From assembly GCA_963974215.1 (NCBI GenBank), contig CAXBBL010000011.1, positions 62,001 through 126,000 of the forward strand: DNA of 64,000 nt. Direction: 5' to 3'. Of this stretch, positions 45,157 through 52,940 are shown one piece after another. Position 1 is the stretch's first letter. Each line of letters opens with the position of its first letter. A program made the translations under genes and the position numbers. The notes below the pieces were generated by a model. It saw only the letters and a program-made list of their open reading frames with translations, was not told where the DNA came from and made no database searches. This DNA comes from Croceimicrobium sp963974215 (lineage in GTDB: Bacteria; Bacteroidota; Bacteroidia; Flavobacteriales; Schleiferiaceae).

Positions 45157-45311
45157 CAGCATAATCCTGGAGATGGAATTTTCTTTGGCCTTTAAGACAT
45201 CATAAAAAGTAGTCACTCTGAACTCGTTTCAGGGTCTAAGGCCACCTAAAAGGAAGACTAGTTTTGGGTTTTCATTTCTAAGCACAAAGGGCGGAAAGAA
45301 CACGCAGACAC

Positions 45312-45338
45312 AAAAAAAGCGCCCCTTACAGGGCGCCT
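45312..45338 (-). terminator. Intrinsic terminator of the yceI-porin operon
   Basis: On the minus strand, GCGCCC-TGTAAG-GGGCGC is followed by seven T, 42 bp beyond the porin stop codon. Confidence 0.85.
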
Positions 45339-45379
45339 TCCTAGTGGATATCCAATATCCAATTATCGCTATTTATTTC

Positions 45380-46669
45380 TTAGAAACTAATGGCAGCTTC
45401 CAGAACAAAACCATCAAATTGACCGTCTTTTAGAATGTTATCATCAGCATAACCATCATAGGTCTGTGTAACATATTCAGCCTTCATCATTACGTTTTTA
45501 GTCATATACCAACCGGCGGCAAAAGCAACTCTACTAACGGTAATGTCGGTAGGATTAGCAGTAGGATTAAAATTAGGTAATTGTCCGGCTACACTATTGT
45601 ATCTTCCACCTACATAGAAGTTTTCTTTTTCCCCAAAGCGGTAAACCAACTCAGCATATAATTGAGTATAAGTACGAGTTTCGGCTTCATTGCTTATTTT
45701 ACCACTAGAAGTTTCAAAAGCTCCTAAAAATTCAAAACCCTTATACTTCACAAATGGGTTAATCATTATACTAGTTACCTCGTTAATGAAACTTGGGTTT
45801 ATTCTACCGCTGCGAGAGTTATCGGTTGGGTTAGCACCTTGTGCCTCATTTACTAAATAATATCTACTTCCTGCACGATCACCAAAATATAGGTAATTGG
45901 TATTACCATCGGCAGAAGTGTATAAAGAAGAGGTTAAACGCACTCTCAAATCTTCATTCATTTGCTTGTCCCAGCCTACTTTGGCTAAAATGGCAGGCGT
46001 ATTTTCATTATTGGTAGCTACACTTTGGTTCAATTTACCATTGGTTACACCAGCCATAACTATGAAATCACCAGGATTGAAATAAATTTCTGCACCAGCC
46101 TCAGTATTAAAAGCATCCATCAGCAGGTTACCCACAAAAGGATTGTAGATAGCACGGGCATTATCTGTTCTACGAAAGTGCATATCGCCGTAATTAATCT
46201 CCATCAAACCAACTTTCACAGTAGTGAAGTCCATAATGTTTTCTAATAGTCCTTCCTGAATCCAGTTAAGGTTGCTAATTTGAATGTAACCACCTTTTAC
46301 CCAACTTTCTGGGTGGTGACGAGATGAAAGGTATGTACGCATGTGCATTCTCATACCGTCTGCTAAAGCTACATCAACGTCTAAGTTAGCGGTAGGCAAG
46401 TTGAAGTTACTTCCTATTGTAATTAAGGTATCATCAATAGAGCCTGTGCTATGACTTAAAGCTTGCATTTGCACGGCAAAAGCACCACCTAAACGAACTT
46501 TCATACCGTCAAAAGCTATATCAGTATCTAAAGCTTCAAACTGATTGATTCCTCGGAAATCGCGGAAACGATATTGTTGAATATCTCGATCCACTTCAAA
46601 TTGGGCAAAGGCTGAATTTAGGCCTAGGAACATGGCAAATACCAATGCTAATTTTGCTCTTGTTTTCAT
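45380..46669 (-). CDS. Outer-membrane porin-like beta-barrel protein
   Basis: A 429-residue exported protein with a signal peptide ending at SAFAQ (residue 22). The remainder is rich in alternating polar/aromatic strands with many Gly and Asn turns, and ends in a strand VLEAAISF closing with Phe, as expected for a BAM-inserted barrel. It resembles the general porin fold (KVGLMEINYGDMHFRR, FVKYKGFEFLGAFETSSGK) but I cannot name a substrate. It is encoded 14 bp after yceI on the same strand, so it shares the yceI promoter, which has an FNR-type site. Confidence 0.75.
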   Translation of the reverse strand: MKTRAKLALVFAMFLGLNSAFAQFEVDRDIQQYRFRDFRGINQFEALDTDIAFDGMKVRLGGAFAVQMQALSHSTGSIDDTLITIGSNFNLPTANLDVDVALADGMRMHMRTYLSSRHHPESWVKGGYIQISNLNWIQEGLLENIMDFTTVKVGLMEINYGDMHFRRTDNARAIYNPFVGNLLMDAFNTEAGAEIYFNPGDFIVMAGVTNGKLNQSVATNNENTPAILAKVGWDKQMNEDLRVRLTSSLYTSADGNTNYLYFGDRAGSRYYLVNEAQGANPTDNSRSGRINPSFINEVTSIMINPFVKYKGFEFLGAFETSSGKISNEAETRTYTQLYAELVYRFGEKENFYVGGRYNSVAGQLPNFNPTANPTDITVSRVAFAAGWYMTKNVMMKAEYVTQTYDGYADDNILKDGQFDGFVLEAAISF

Positions 46670-46683
46670 GATTGTGTTTATTA

Positions 46684-47253
46684 TTAGTTATAGTTAATTG
46701 AAAATTTAATCGTGATTTTATCACCAGTAGTGATTGTCCCCATCATAAAGCTGGGAGCTTCCACACCAAAGCTAGACATGGTAAAAGCCGTTGCGCCTGA
46801 AAGCTCAACTCCACCTTCTACAGCCGTTGCCTTTATAGGAATTATTAGTCTTCTTGTTTTACCGGCAACGGTTAAATCGCCTACGGTAGTAACATCGTAA
46901 ACCCCGTCACTAAGTTTGCTGATTTCCTTTACGCGTACCAATTCATAGGTAATATTAGGATACTCTGATTCCTTTAAAGCCTTATAAGCATTATCGTCCA
47001 TGGGGCCTTTGCCACTCTTCAAGCTCTTTACGGGAACAACAAGCTTTAGCTCTTTAATTTTTAATTCATTTTCATAGATGTCTACATCCATAGATCCCTG
47101 TAAATCTCCTGCCTTCATTTCCCAGTCGTGCAGGGTAGAAGTGCCTTCAATAGCCATGGTAGAACTGGCATTGTTGGTGGAATAATTTATAGGGATGGCT
47201 CGATCCACTAAGGGACTTAGCGTTAAAATCAGTGCTGTGAGTAATAGTTTCAT
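46684..47253 (-). CDS. YceI family periplasmic protein
   Basis: A 189-residue exported lipocalin-like protein. The ATG at 47253 gives a clean signal peptide (MKLLLTALILTLSPLVDRA); a longer in-frame extension to 47331 is rejected because it would cover the promoter and operators. The domain shows IEGTSTLHDWEMKAG, KELKLVVPVKSLKSGKGPMDD and GDLTVAGKTRRL, the YceI signature. Family members bind isoprenoid chains (polyprenyl or quinone-like lipids), and operon position before a porin under an FNR-type site suggests a role in the low-oxygen envelope. Ligand unknown. Confidence 0.88.
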   Translation of the reverse strand: MKLLLTALILTLSPLVDRAIPINYSTNNASSTMAIEGTSTLHDWEMKAGDLQGSMDVDIYENELKIKELKLVVPVKSLKSGKGPMDDNAYKALKESEYPNITYELVRVKEISKLSDGVYDVTTVGDLTVAGKTRRLIIPIKATAVEGGVELSGATAFTMSSFGVEAPSFMMGTITTGDKITIKFSINYN

Positions 47254-47257
47254 AGTG

Positions 47258-47275
47258 TTGTAACTTATATCACAA
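47258..47275. promoter_or_regulatory. CRP/FNR-superfamily palindrome TTGTAAC-TTAT-ATCACAA
   Basis: An 18-bp near-palindrome whose arms TTGT and ACAA are exact. It covers the 3' end of the yceI -7 box and the predicted transcription start, immediately upstream of the yceI ATG. The position fits a repressor site; it differs from the TGA(T/C)nnnn(A/G)TCA sites and may bind another family member. Confidence 0.5.
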
Positions 47276-47280
47276 AGGTG
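47273..47280 (-). promoter_or_regulatory. -7 promoter box CACCTTTG for yceI
   Basis: The minus strand reads CACCTTTG, one change from TAnnTTTG, 19 bp upstream of the yceI ATG and 29.5 bp from the centre of the FNR-type site at 47304-47315. Confidence 0.5.
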
Positions 47281-47303
47281 CGATCCCTTAAGCGGCTCAA
47301 CTA

Positions 47304-47315
47304 TGATTATCATCA
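47304..47315. promoter_or_regulatory. FNR-type operator TGAT-TATC-ATCA upstream of yceI
   Basis: Exact match to the FNR core TGATnnnnATCA, centred 29.5 bp upstream of the -7 box, i.e. near -42. A weaker second site TGACATATATCA is at 47326-47337, two helical turns further upstream. Confidence 0.65.
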
Positions 47316-47450
47316 GCCGAAAAGATGACATATATCACCTTGTACAAGAAATATTTAGTTGCGACCTTTAGGCCTAAATATCACCTTAACAGTGTAAACC
47401 AGCGACTTAAGTGCTGCTTTACAATTTTAAAGGACTTAGCAAGTATAAAA

Positions 47451-47960
47451 ATGGGCCAAAAGGACTTCGACTTTTATTTCCAAAGTTTTCGCAAGAAGGC
47501 GCAACTAATAGAAGAATTCGAAAGAAATAATAGCCTCTTTTCGCTTGCACTAGATGACGCCTTAACAGAAGAAAGTGCTAAAGCCTGGCGTGCCCTCTGG
47601 TTTATCAATCAAATTGTTTCGCCCGCAGTCGCAGACGAACTTCATAAAGTTTACGATCGATTAATCCTAAGATTGGAAAATGAAGACCCTTCTCTGCAAA
47701 GGGAATTGCTTAAACTTTTGCAGAAAATAGACTTAGCCGAAAAGTGGGAAAGCTACTTATTTAATCATTCGCAAAAGATTTGGGAAAAACTATCTAATAT
47801 CCCTTCTACCCGAGTGCAAGCCCTGTATTGCATGCTGAAAATTGCAGGCAAATACCCCGAATTGAAAAGCGAAATAGCGCTTTATAATGAATCGAGCTAC
47901 CTAGAAGAACTCAGCCCAGGTATAAAAAGACAAGTTCATCGCCTGTTCCAGAAATTATAG
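47451..47960 (+). CDS. Hypothetical helical protein
   Basis: A 169-residue protein of unknown function without signal peptide or membrane segment. It is predicted all-helical with repeated amphipathic helices (SLFSLALDDALTEESAKAWRALWFINQIVS; LQRELLKLLQKIDLAEKWESYLFNHSQKIWEKL), reminiscent of HEAT-like or adenylosuccinate-lyase-neighbour small proteins found in Bacteroidota, but I cannot assign a family. The ATG at 47451 is chosen; an upstream frame extension to 47325 would run through the FNR-type site. It is divergent from yceI. Confidence 0.6.
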   Translation: MGQKDFDFYFQSFRKKAQLIEEFERNNSLFSLALDDALTEESAKAWRALWFINQIVSPAVADELHKVYDRLILRLENEDPSLQRELLKLLQKIDLAEKWESYLFNHSQKIWEKLSNIPSTRVQALYCMLKIAGKYPELKSEIALYNESSYLEELSPGIKRQVHRLFQKL

Positions 47961-48016
47961 GCAGGTTTTTAAGGTAATCTCCCTTTCGCTCTAGTTTACT
48001 CAAAAAGAAAGATTTC

Positions 48017-48054
48017 GGTCTTGAGTCTTTGAGCCTTGACATCTACCATCAAAT
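48017..48054 (+). repeat. Diverged relative of the TCTTGGGTCT-run repeat
   Basis: GGTCTTGAGTCTTTGAGCC followed by ...CATCAAAT parallels the stretch at 45088-45125 (TCTTGGGTCTTGGGTCTC... CATCAAAT) with roughly 70% identity by eye. It ends directly at the ccoI stop codon. Confidence 0.4.
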
Positions 48055-48055
48055 A

Positions 48056-50419
48056 TCATATAGTCAACTCCTTACGTGCCAAATAAGCAGAGCGTAAAGT
48101 GGTAAATAGCACCACCGTTACCGAACTAATGGGCATCAAAATGGCGGCTAATAATGGACTTAAAAATCCTGCTACCGCAACAGTTACTCCAATTACGTTA
48201 TAGGCTAAGGATATGGCAAAAGCCCAATTTACAATACTTCGGTATCTATTACTTAAATGTAGAAAACGCCCCAATAAAGGAAAGGCTTGAGATTGCAGTA
48301 AAGCATCGCTTGCTGGGAAAAAATTCACGTCTTTCTCGCACAGGCTCACCCCTACTTCACTTTGCTGCAAAGCGCCTGCATCGTTTAATCCATCGCCCAA
48401 CATTAGCACCTTATGGTTTTCTGCCTGAATACTTTGCAAACGATTGAGCTTATCGTGCGGAGAGTGGTTGAAATAGAGTACCGCCTTAGTCGCAAATATA
48501 TTTTGAAAGCGTTCTCGCTCCGCGTCATTATCGCCACTTAAAACGGCCATTTTATAATCGGATGATAATTCCTCTATGCTCTCTTTTAAGCCGGGTCGTG
48601 CTTCTTGATAAAAGCTAAAATAACCACGTACCACTGCATCTTTTTCTACATAAACTGCTGTAGTTCCTGCTTGATCACTCAAGTTTAAAAAACTCGCTTT
48701 CCCTAAACGGTAGTACGATCCTCGTACCCGAGCCGCTACCCCTTCACCGCTAGCTTCCTCAAAGTTTAATACTTGACTCGCGTCCGCTGCTTGCAAATCT
48801 AAAAACTGTAATAAGGGTTTTGCCAAAGGATGCTGGGCATTTAAAGCCATGGCAGCCACCGCCCATTTTTCCTCAAAACTTAAAGTATCGCCCTGCCAAT
48901 TTACCTGTATGGCATCGGGTAAAGTTAGGGTACCCGTTTTATCAAACACTACCGTATCAATAGACTGTAAGCGATTTAAAACGGCTGTATTTTTAATGAA
49001 AAAACCATACTTCCCAAACCATCGCATCATACTACCCGCGGCAAAAGGCTCAGCTAAAGCCAAGGCACAAGGACAAGCAACGATTAGCACCGAAGTGAAA
49101 ACTAAAATGGCTTTAGAGAAATCTATTTGCGACCAAATTAAAGCCGCGATAAGTGCTATTACTAAAATTAAGGGTGTAAAATATTGACTAATACGATCAC
49201 TAAAAGCCCTGCTCTTCTTTTTTGGCGCATCTGCGAAAGCGTCTTTTGCCCATAAGGAACTGAGATAGGAGTGATCGACCGAGCTATGCACTTCCACTTG
49301 AATTGCTTGACCGGCAATTTTTGCGCCTGCAAATATCTTCTCCCCTTTAAGCTTTTGCACTGGCAAACTTTCACCACTGAGATAGGAGTAATCGATTTCA
49401 GCCTTTTCACTCCTTAAAATCCCATCTGCGGAAAGCACCTCGCCCTGACGTAAAAATAGTAAATCGCCCTCCTTTAAATCGTCGATAGCAATGGCCTTTT
49501 CGCTGCCATCTTCCAAAATAATGTTAGCGGCCAGGGGCAGAAAAGAGCGTAAATCGCGATCGAAGCTAAAGTTTTGATAGGTCTTTTGTTGATACCACTT
49601 GCCAATTAAAATAAAGAAGACCAAACCACTAAGGCTATCGAAATAACCTGAGCCTGTTTCAGATATAACTTCATAGGCACTGCGTAAAAAAAGTACGCTA
49701 ATCCCCATGGCGATGGGAAGGTCAATACTTAAAGTCCCGGCGCGCAGCGATCTATAGGCGGTTACAAAATAATCGCGCGCACTGTAAAAAATTACCGGCA
49801 AACTAAAAGCCATCATTAAATAGCGGAAGAAACGCTGCAAATCCGCATCATTAATTAAATCGCCATCCAAATATTCGGGCAGCGCCAATAACATAGTATT
49901 TCCAAAAAAGAACCCTGCAATACCTAACTGAATTAAGAGGCGGTTTTTAGTCTTTTTACCCGTTCCTAAATGACTGATAAAATCAGGCTTATAGCCGATG
50001 AATTCTAATAAGCTGGCTAGCTCTGAAAGTTTAATCTGATCTTCTGAAAACTGGATACTTGCCTCCTTTTTAGCGAAATGCACCTCTACATTATTAATCC
50101 CTTCAGCCACTTCGCTCAGGTTTTCTAGCAAATAGATACAACTAGAGCAATGAATAGATGGTAAATGAATACGAATTGCGTTAATGCTTCCTTCCCGAAA
50201 ATGGCAGAGTTGATCTTTGATTTTCTCTTCGTCTAAATACGCATAGCTACGCAGTGACTTTTCTGGCAAATCAAGCTGTGCCTTAGTCTCCCCCATTAAT
50301 TCGTCCACCACTTTACAGCCATAACAGCAATAAAGTTTATCGCCTTCTCCCTCTACCAATTCTAGAATAGGCTGATGGCAGTGCGAACATTCAATAATCG
50401 TATTGTTTTCCCTCGACAT
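48056..50419 (-). CDS. ccoI: Copper-transporting P1B-type ATPase (CcoI/FixI-like)
   Basis: A 787-residue heavy-metal P-type ATPase. The N-terminal cysteine-rich domain has CSHCHQP and YCCYGCK (Zn-ribbon-like, typical of CcoI). An HMA domain carries CSSC in SIHCSSCIY. The eight-helix membrane core includes the copper-specific CPC in CPCALALAEP. The phosphorylation site is DKTGTLT and the hinge is GDGLNDAGAL. CcoI supplies copper for assembly of cbb3 cytochrome oxidase, whose genes ccoS and ccoN lie at the end of this window. The ATG at 50419 is chosen; a longer frame to 50482 would overlap the divergent fnr-like promoter. The -7 box ends only 5 bp from the ATG, so the mRNA may be leaderless. 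Confidence 0.92.
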   Translation of the reverse strand: MSRENNTIIECSHCHQPILELVEGEGDKLYCCYGCKVVDELMGETKAQLDLPEKSLRSYAYLDEEKIKDQLCHFREGSINAIRIHLPSIHCSSCIYLLENLSEVAEGINNVEVHFAKKEASIQFSEDQIKLSELASLLEFIGYKPDFISHLGTGKKTKNRLLIQLGIAGFFFGNTMLLALPEYLDGDLINDADLQRFFRYLMMAFSLPVIFYSARDYFVTAYRSLRAGTLSIDLPIAMGISVLFLRSAYEVISETGSGYFDSLSGLVFFILIGKWYQQKTYQNFSFDRDLRSFLPLAANIILEDGSEKAIAIDDLKEGDLLFLRQGEVLSADGILRSEKAEIDYSYLSGESLPVQKLKGEKIFAGAKIAGQAIQVEVHSSVDHSYLSSLWAKDAFADAPKKKSRAFSDRISQYFTPLILVIALIAALIWSQIDFSKAILVFTSVLIVACPCALALAEPFAAGSMMRWFGKYGFFIKNTAVLNRLQSIDTVVFDKTGTLTLPDAIQVNWQGDTLSFEEKWAVAAMALNAQHPLAKPLLQFLDLQAADASQVLNFEEASGEGVAARVRGSYYRLGKASFLNLSDQAGTTAVYVEKDAVVRGYFSFYQEARPGLKESIEELSSDYKMAVLSGDNDAERERFQNIFATKAVLYFNHSPHDKLNRLQSIQAENHKVLMLGDGLNDAGALQQSEVGVSLCEKDVNFFPASDALLQSQAFPLLGRFLHLSNRYRSIVNWAFAISLAYNVIGVTVAVAGFLSPLLAAILMPISSVTVVLFTTLRSAYLARKELTI

Positions 50420-50423
50420 AAGG

Positions 50424-50431
50424 CAAAAGTG
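50424..50431 (-). promoter_or_regulatory. -7 promoter box CACTTTTG for ccoI
   Basis: The minus strand reads CACTTTTG, one change from TAnnTTTG and the same T-to-C change as the yceI box. It is 29.5 bp from the centre of the FNR-type site at 50455-50466. Confidence 0.5.
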
Positions 50432-50454
50432 CTCGAGATAAGCTTGGCAAGCAA

Positions 50455-50466
50455 TGACTTTTATCA
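50455..50466. promoter_or_regulatory. FNR-type operator TGAC-TTTT-ATCA between ccoI and the fnr-like gene
   Basis: A palindrome with arms TGA(C/T) and its complement. For ccoI (minus strand) it is at the activation position near -42. For the divergent regulator gene it abuts the -7 box at 50467-50474, a position for autorepression. Confidence 0.6.
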
Positions 50467-50474
50467 TATCTTTG
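50467..50474 (+). promoter_or_regulatory. -7 promoter box TATCTTTG with -33 TTG for the fnr-like gene
   Basis: Exact TAnnTTTG; a TTG at 50444-50446 is 20 bp upstream, an ideal spacing. It lies within the longest possible frame of the regulator, arguing for a start codon further downstream. Confidence 0.55.
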
Positions 50475-50498
50475 AAAGACAAACTAAACCGAAAATTT

Positions 50499-51197
50499 TT
50501 GGAAACACCGCATCACTGTCAAATGTGTCTCAGTCACCAAAAGAGCACCTTTAGTGATTTACCAAGCAGCGCAAAAGACGATTTAAGTCGCTTAAAAACC
50601 TGCGTTAGTTTTCGCAAAGGCCAAGTAATTATTCACGAAGGAGCGCGCCCACAAGGAGTATATTGTATTCACCGCGGTAAGGTTAAACTCTATACTATGG
50701 GAACGGAAGGGAAAGAGCAAATTATTCGCTTCATCACCAATGGTGAGCTTATCGGTTACCGCAGTTTACTTAGCGATGAAGCCATCAGTGCCTCTGCCAC
50801 CGCCTTAGAAGACACCTTCGCATGTTATATCCCGAAAAGTTCATTTTTCAAGGTAATAGAAGAGAACCCTAAATTCTCTCTCAAGCTTTTAAAAATGTCT
50901 TGTCACGAACTAGGCGAAGCAGGTAAAATGATTACCAGTCTTGCTCAGAAAAATGTAAAAGAACGTTTAGCCGAAATCCTACTAATTCTACGCGCTACTT
51001 TTGGCGAAGATGAAGAAGGTTATTTAGACATCAGTCTTACCCGAGAAGAGATTGCTAATATGGTGGGTACCGCTACCGAATCGGTAATTCGTCTCATCTC
51101 CGAACTAAAAAAAGAGGGCTATATTAGTAGCAAAGGCAAACGTATTGCCGTAGCCGACCGAGGTGCCTTACAGCAAATTGCCAATATTTTCGAATAA
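50499..51197 (+). CDS. Crp/Fnr family transcriptional regulator (FNR-like)
   Basis: A regulator of about 232 residues. A cNMP-like beta-roll domain (KGQVIIHEGARPQGVYCIHRGKVKLY) is followed by a dimer helix and a C-terminal winged helix with LTREEIANMVGTATESVIRLISELKKEGYI. The recognition helix carries Glu and Arg in an FNR/CRP-like spacing (ESVIR), consistent with TGA half-sites. Near the N-terminus HCQMC and a later Cys could ligate an Fe-S cluster, as in oxygen-sensing FNR, though the set is smaller than in E. coli. Start: the frame is open from an ATG at 50454, but a promoter lies at 50467-50474, so TTG 50499 is preferred. Adjacent targets (ccoI, the cNMP-domain gene) support a low-oxygen role. 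Confidence 0.85.
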   Translation: METPHHCQMCLSHQKSTFSDLPSSAKDDLSRLKTCVSFRKGQVIIHEGARPQGVYCIHRGKVKLYTMGTEGKEQIIRFITNGELIGYRSLLSDEAISASATALEDTFACYIPKSSFFKVIEENPKFSLKLLKMSCHELGEAGKMITSLAQKNVKERLAEILLILRATFGEDEEGYLDISLTREEIANMVGTATESVIRLISELKKEGYISSKGKRIAVADRGALQQIANIFE

Positions 51198-51198
51198 A

Positions 51199-51210
51199 TG
51201 ATAAATATCA
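51199..51210. promoter_or_regulatory. FNR-type operator TGAT-AAAT-ATCA
   Basis: Exact FNR core, starting 2 bp after the regulator stop codon and centred 29.5 bp upstream of the -7 box at 51234-51241 of the next gene. Confidence 0.65.
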
Positions 51211-51233
51211 TTTCCAAACTTTAGATACCAGCC

Positions 51234-51241
51234 TACTTTCG
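51234..51241 (+). promoter_or_regulatory. -7 promoter box TACTTTCG for the cNMP-domain gene
   Basis: One change from TAnnTTTG (TTCG variant, also seen before leuS and dusB), 9 bp before the ATG at 51251. Confidence 0.45.
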
Positions 51242-51250
51242 TAGAATTAA

Positions 51251-51703
51251 ATGTTCCGAATCGTGGGTTTTAATACAGTACAAGAAACGCTTAAAGCATT
51301 ATTGCCATTTGATGTCTCCAATTTACTCCTAGAGGAAATTGTGATGCAGAGCAGCTTTATTCAGTTTCACGGGGCAGGAGAATGCCTCTTCAAAAAAGGA
51401 GACTCCCCCCTGGGTTTTTACTTTATTCTTCACGGTAAAGCCGAGATTTTAATTCCCGGCAGCGATAGTATCAAATTAGTTTCTGGACAAATGGTGGGCT
51501 TAGATGCCTTTTTGGAAGAAGAAAAACTTCTTTTTGATGTAATCTCTTCCAGCTCAAATCTAGAGTCTATTTTTATTGATAGACGCTGCTATGAATTTAT
51601 GATTAACCAACCGTCCTTTAAAAAATTCATTGATCAATCGCTTTTAGGATATGTGGGCGCATATCGTCAACTTTTAGTTCCTTCTCGCAGCATGTTTCTT
51701 TAA
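51251..51703 (+). CDS. Cyclic-nucleotide-binding-domain protein without DNA-binding domain
   Basis: A 150-residue protein consisting of a Crp/Fnr-type beta-roll (FKKGDSPLGFYFILHGKAEILIPG is the diagnostic stretch, about residues 50-73) followed by a short helix. The winged helix of full-length family members is absent, and the stop codon is followed by normal intergenic sequence, so it is not an obvious frameshift. It may be a ligand-sensing or heterodimerising partner of the neighbouring regulator. Its promoter carries an exact FNR core site. Confidence 0.75.
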   Translation: MFRIVGFNTVQETLKALLPFDVSNLLLEEIVMQSSFIQFHGAGECLFKKGDSPLGFYFILHGKAEILIPGSDSIKLVSGQMVGLDAFLEEEKLLFDVISSSSNLESIFIDRRCYEFMINQPSFKKFIDQSLLGYVGAYRQLLVPSRSMFL

Positions 51704-51742
51704 AAGGCTTAGTATCTTGCCCTCAATTTCCAATGGCAAGAT

Positions 51743-52927
51743 ATGCTTAAAACTGATGTTTGCATTGTAGGTGCTGGACCAGCAGGTGCAACACTTTCGC
51801 ACTTTTTACATAGAGAAGGAATCGATCACATCCTTGTTGATAAAGCCTCTTTTCCGCGCGATAAAATTTGCGGCGATGGCATTACGGTAGACGTCCTCAA
51901 TGTCTTAAAACGCATTAGTCCCGAACTTCTCGAAAAATTTAGTCGCGAAAGCGAAATGTTACCCTCTTGGGGATTCGCTTTTAAGGGCACCACCGGTAAA
52001 GAAATTCGCTACGACTTTAAAAATGACGGATTCCCCCTTGCCCCCTTCTACACTGCTCGTCGCTTAGACCTCGATCGCTTTTTAATCGATAATTTACCAC
52101 AGGGTGCTTCAGGTCAGTTTTGGCCCGCCACCGAAGTTATTGGCTTAGAAAGGGAGGCCGCTGGGGTTAAGGTTTTCCTTAAAGATGCGCAAGGAGAAAA
52201 GGAACTGCAATGCAAAATAATTATCGGTGCCGAAGGAGAAAAGCCAATTGTTACGCGCTACTTAGGCCTAGAACACTTTAGAGAAAAAAAGCATCTGCTT
52301 GCCGCGATTCGTATCTATTATAAAAATGTGCAAGGCTTTAACGAAGGGAACCACCTCGAGTTTTTCTTTGATCCAAAATTACTGCCTGGATATTTCTGGG
52401 CCTTTCCGCTTAGTAATAATGAAGCCAATGTGGGCCTAGGCATGATGAGCACTGCCATTGCAGCCAAAAAAATAAACCTGAAAAAAATGTTTCAGGAAGT
52501 AATAACTACTAATCCCCACATTGCTCCTTGGTTCGCTGAAGCAGAAGCACTGGAAAGCACCAAAGGCTGGGGACTTCCTATAATGACGCCCAAGAGAAAA
52601 ATTGGAGGCGACCGATACGCCTTAATCGGTGATGCAGGTGGCATGATTGAAGCTTTTACCGGCAAGGGAATTGGGCCGGGAATGATGAGTGCACGCATTG
52701 CTTCCGAACATATTCGTGTGCAAATTAACAAGTCAAATCCCAATCTTAGCTCTTATCATGAGCACATGTACAAATACTACCACACTGAAATGCGAACCGC
52801 ATACAGTTTGCAAGGTGTTTTAAAATATCCTCGTATCTTAAATAGTGCCATTAGTCTGGCCAATATTGCTGCCGTAAAACGGTATTCCAAAGACCGTATG
52901 GTGCACGATTTCTTACGCTGGGTCTAA
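51743..52927 (+). CDS. FAD-dependent geranylgeranyl reductase family oxidoreductase
   Basis: A 394-residue flavoprotein of the geranylgeranyl-reductase/p-hydroxybenzoate-hydroxylase fold. The FAD dinucleotide motif VGAGPAGATLSHFLHREG is at residues 9-26, followed by the family's FPRDKICGDG (Cys near 40). A second FAD motif, ALIGDAGGMIEAFTGKGIGPGM, lies near 293-314. Members reduce isoprenoid double bonds or modify related lipids; a role in quinone, carotenoid or membrane-lipid metabolism is plausible but unproven. It precedes the hydrolase-OsmC gene by 13 bp on the same strand. Confidence 0.87.
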   Translation: MLKTDVCIVGAGPAGATLSHFLHREGIDHILVDKASFPRDKICGDGITVDVLNVLKRISPELLEKFSRESEMLPSWGFAFKGTTGKEIRYDFKNDGFPLAPFYTARRLDLDRFLIDNLPQGASGQFWPATEVIGLEREAAGVKVFLKDAQGEKELQCKIIIGAEGEKPIVTRYLGLEHFREKKHLLAAIRIYYKNVQGFNEGNHLEFFFDPKLLPGYFWAFPLSNNEANVGLGMMSTAIAAKKINLKKMFQEVITTNPHIAPWFAEAEALESTKGWGLPIMTPKRKIGGDRYALIGDAGGMIEAFTGKGIGPGMMSARIASEHIRVQINKSNPNLSSYHEHMYKYYHTEMRTAYSLQGVLKYPRILNSAISLANIAAVKRYSKDRMVHDFLRWV

Positions 52928-52940
52928 AAAATTAAGATAA

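Larger units (their letters stand above)
44452..45311. other. Gene-free, repeat-rich stretch (~860 bp)
   Basis: Between the exbD and porin-operon terminators no gene is supported; the longest start-to-stop frame on the plus strand (from 44770) is 48 codons and resembles nothing. It contains an end of the AACCTGAG family with a hairpin (44534-44624), a 43-bp direct repeat (44723-44765 and 45115-45156), a TCTTGGGTCTTGGGTCT run (45091 onward) and a palindrome CTGAACTCGTTTCAG at 45218-45232. Confidence 0.6.

Noticed and set aside
47254..47331. Longer start for yceI
   Set aside because: The added codons cover the promoter and operator sites and would bury the signal peptide.
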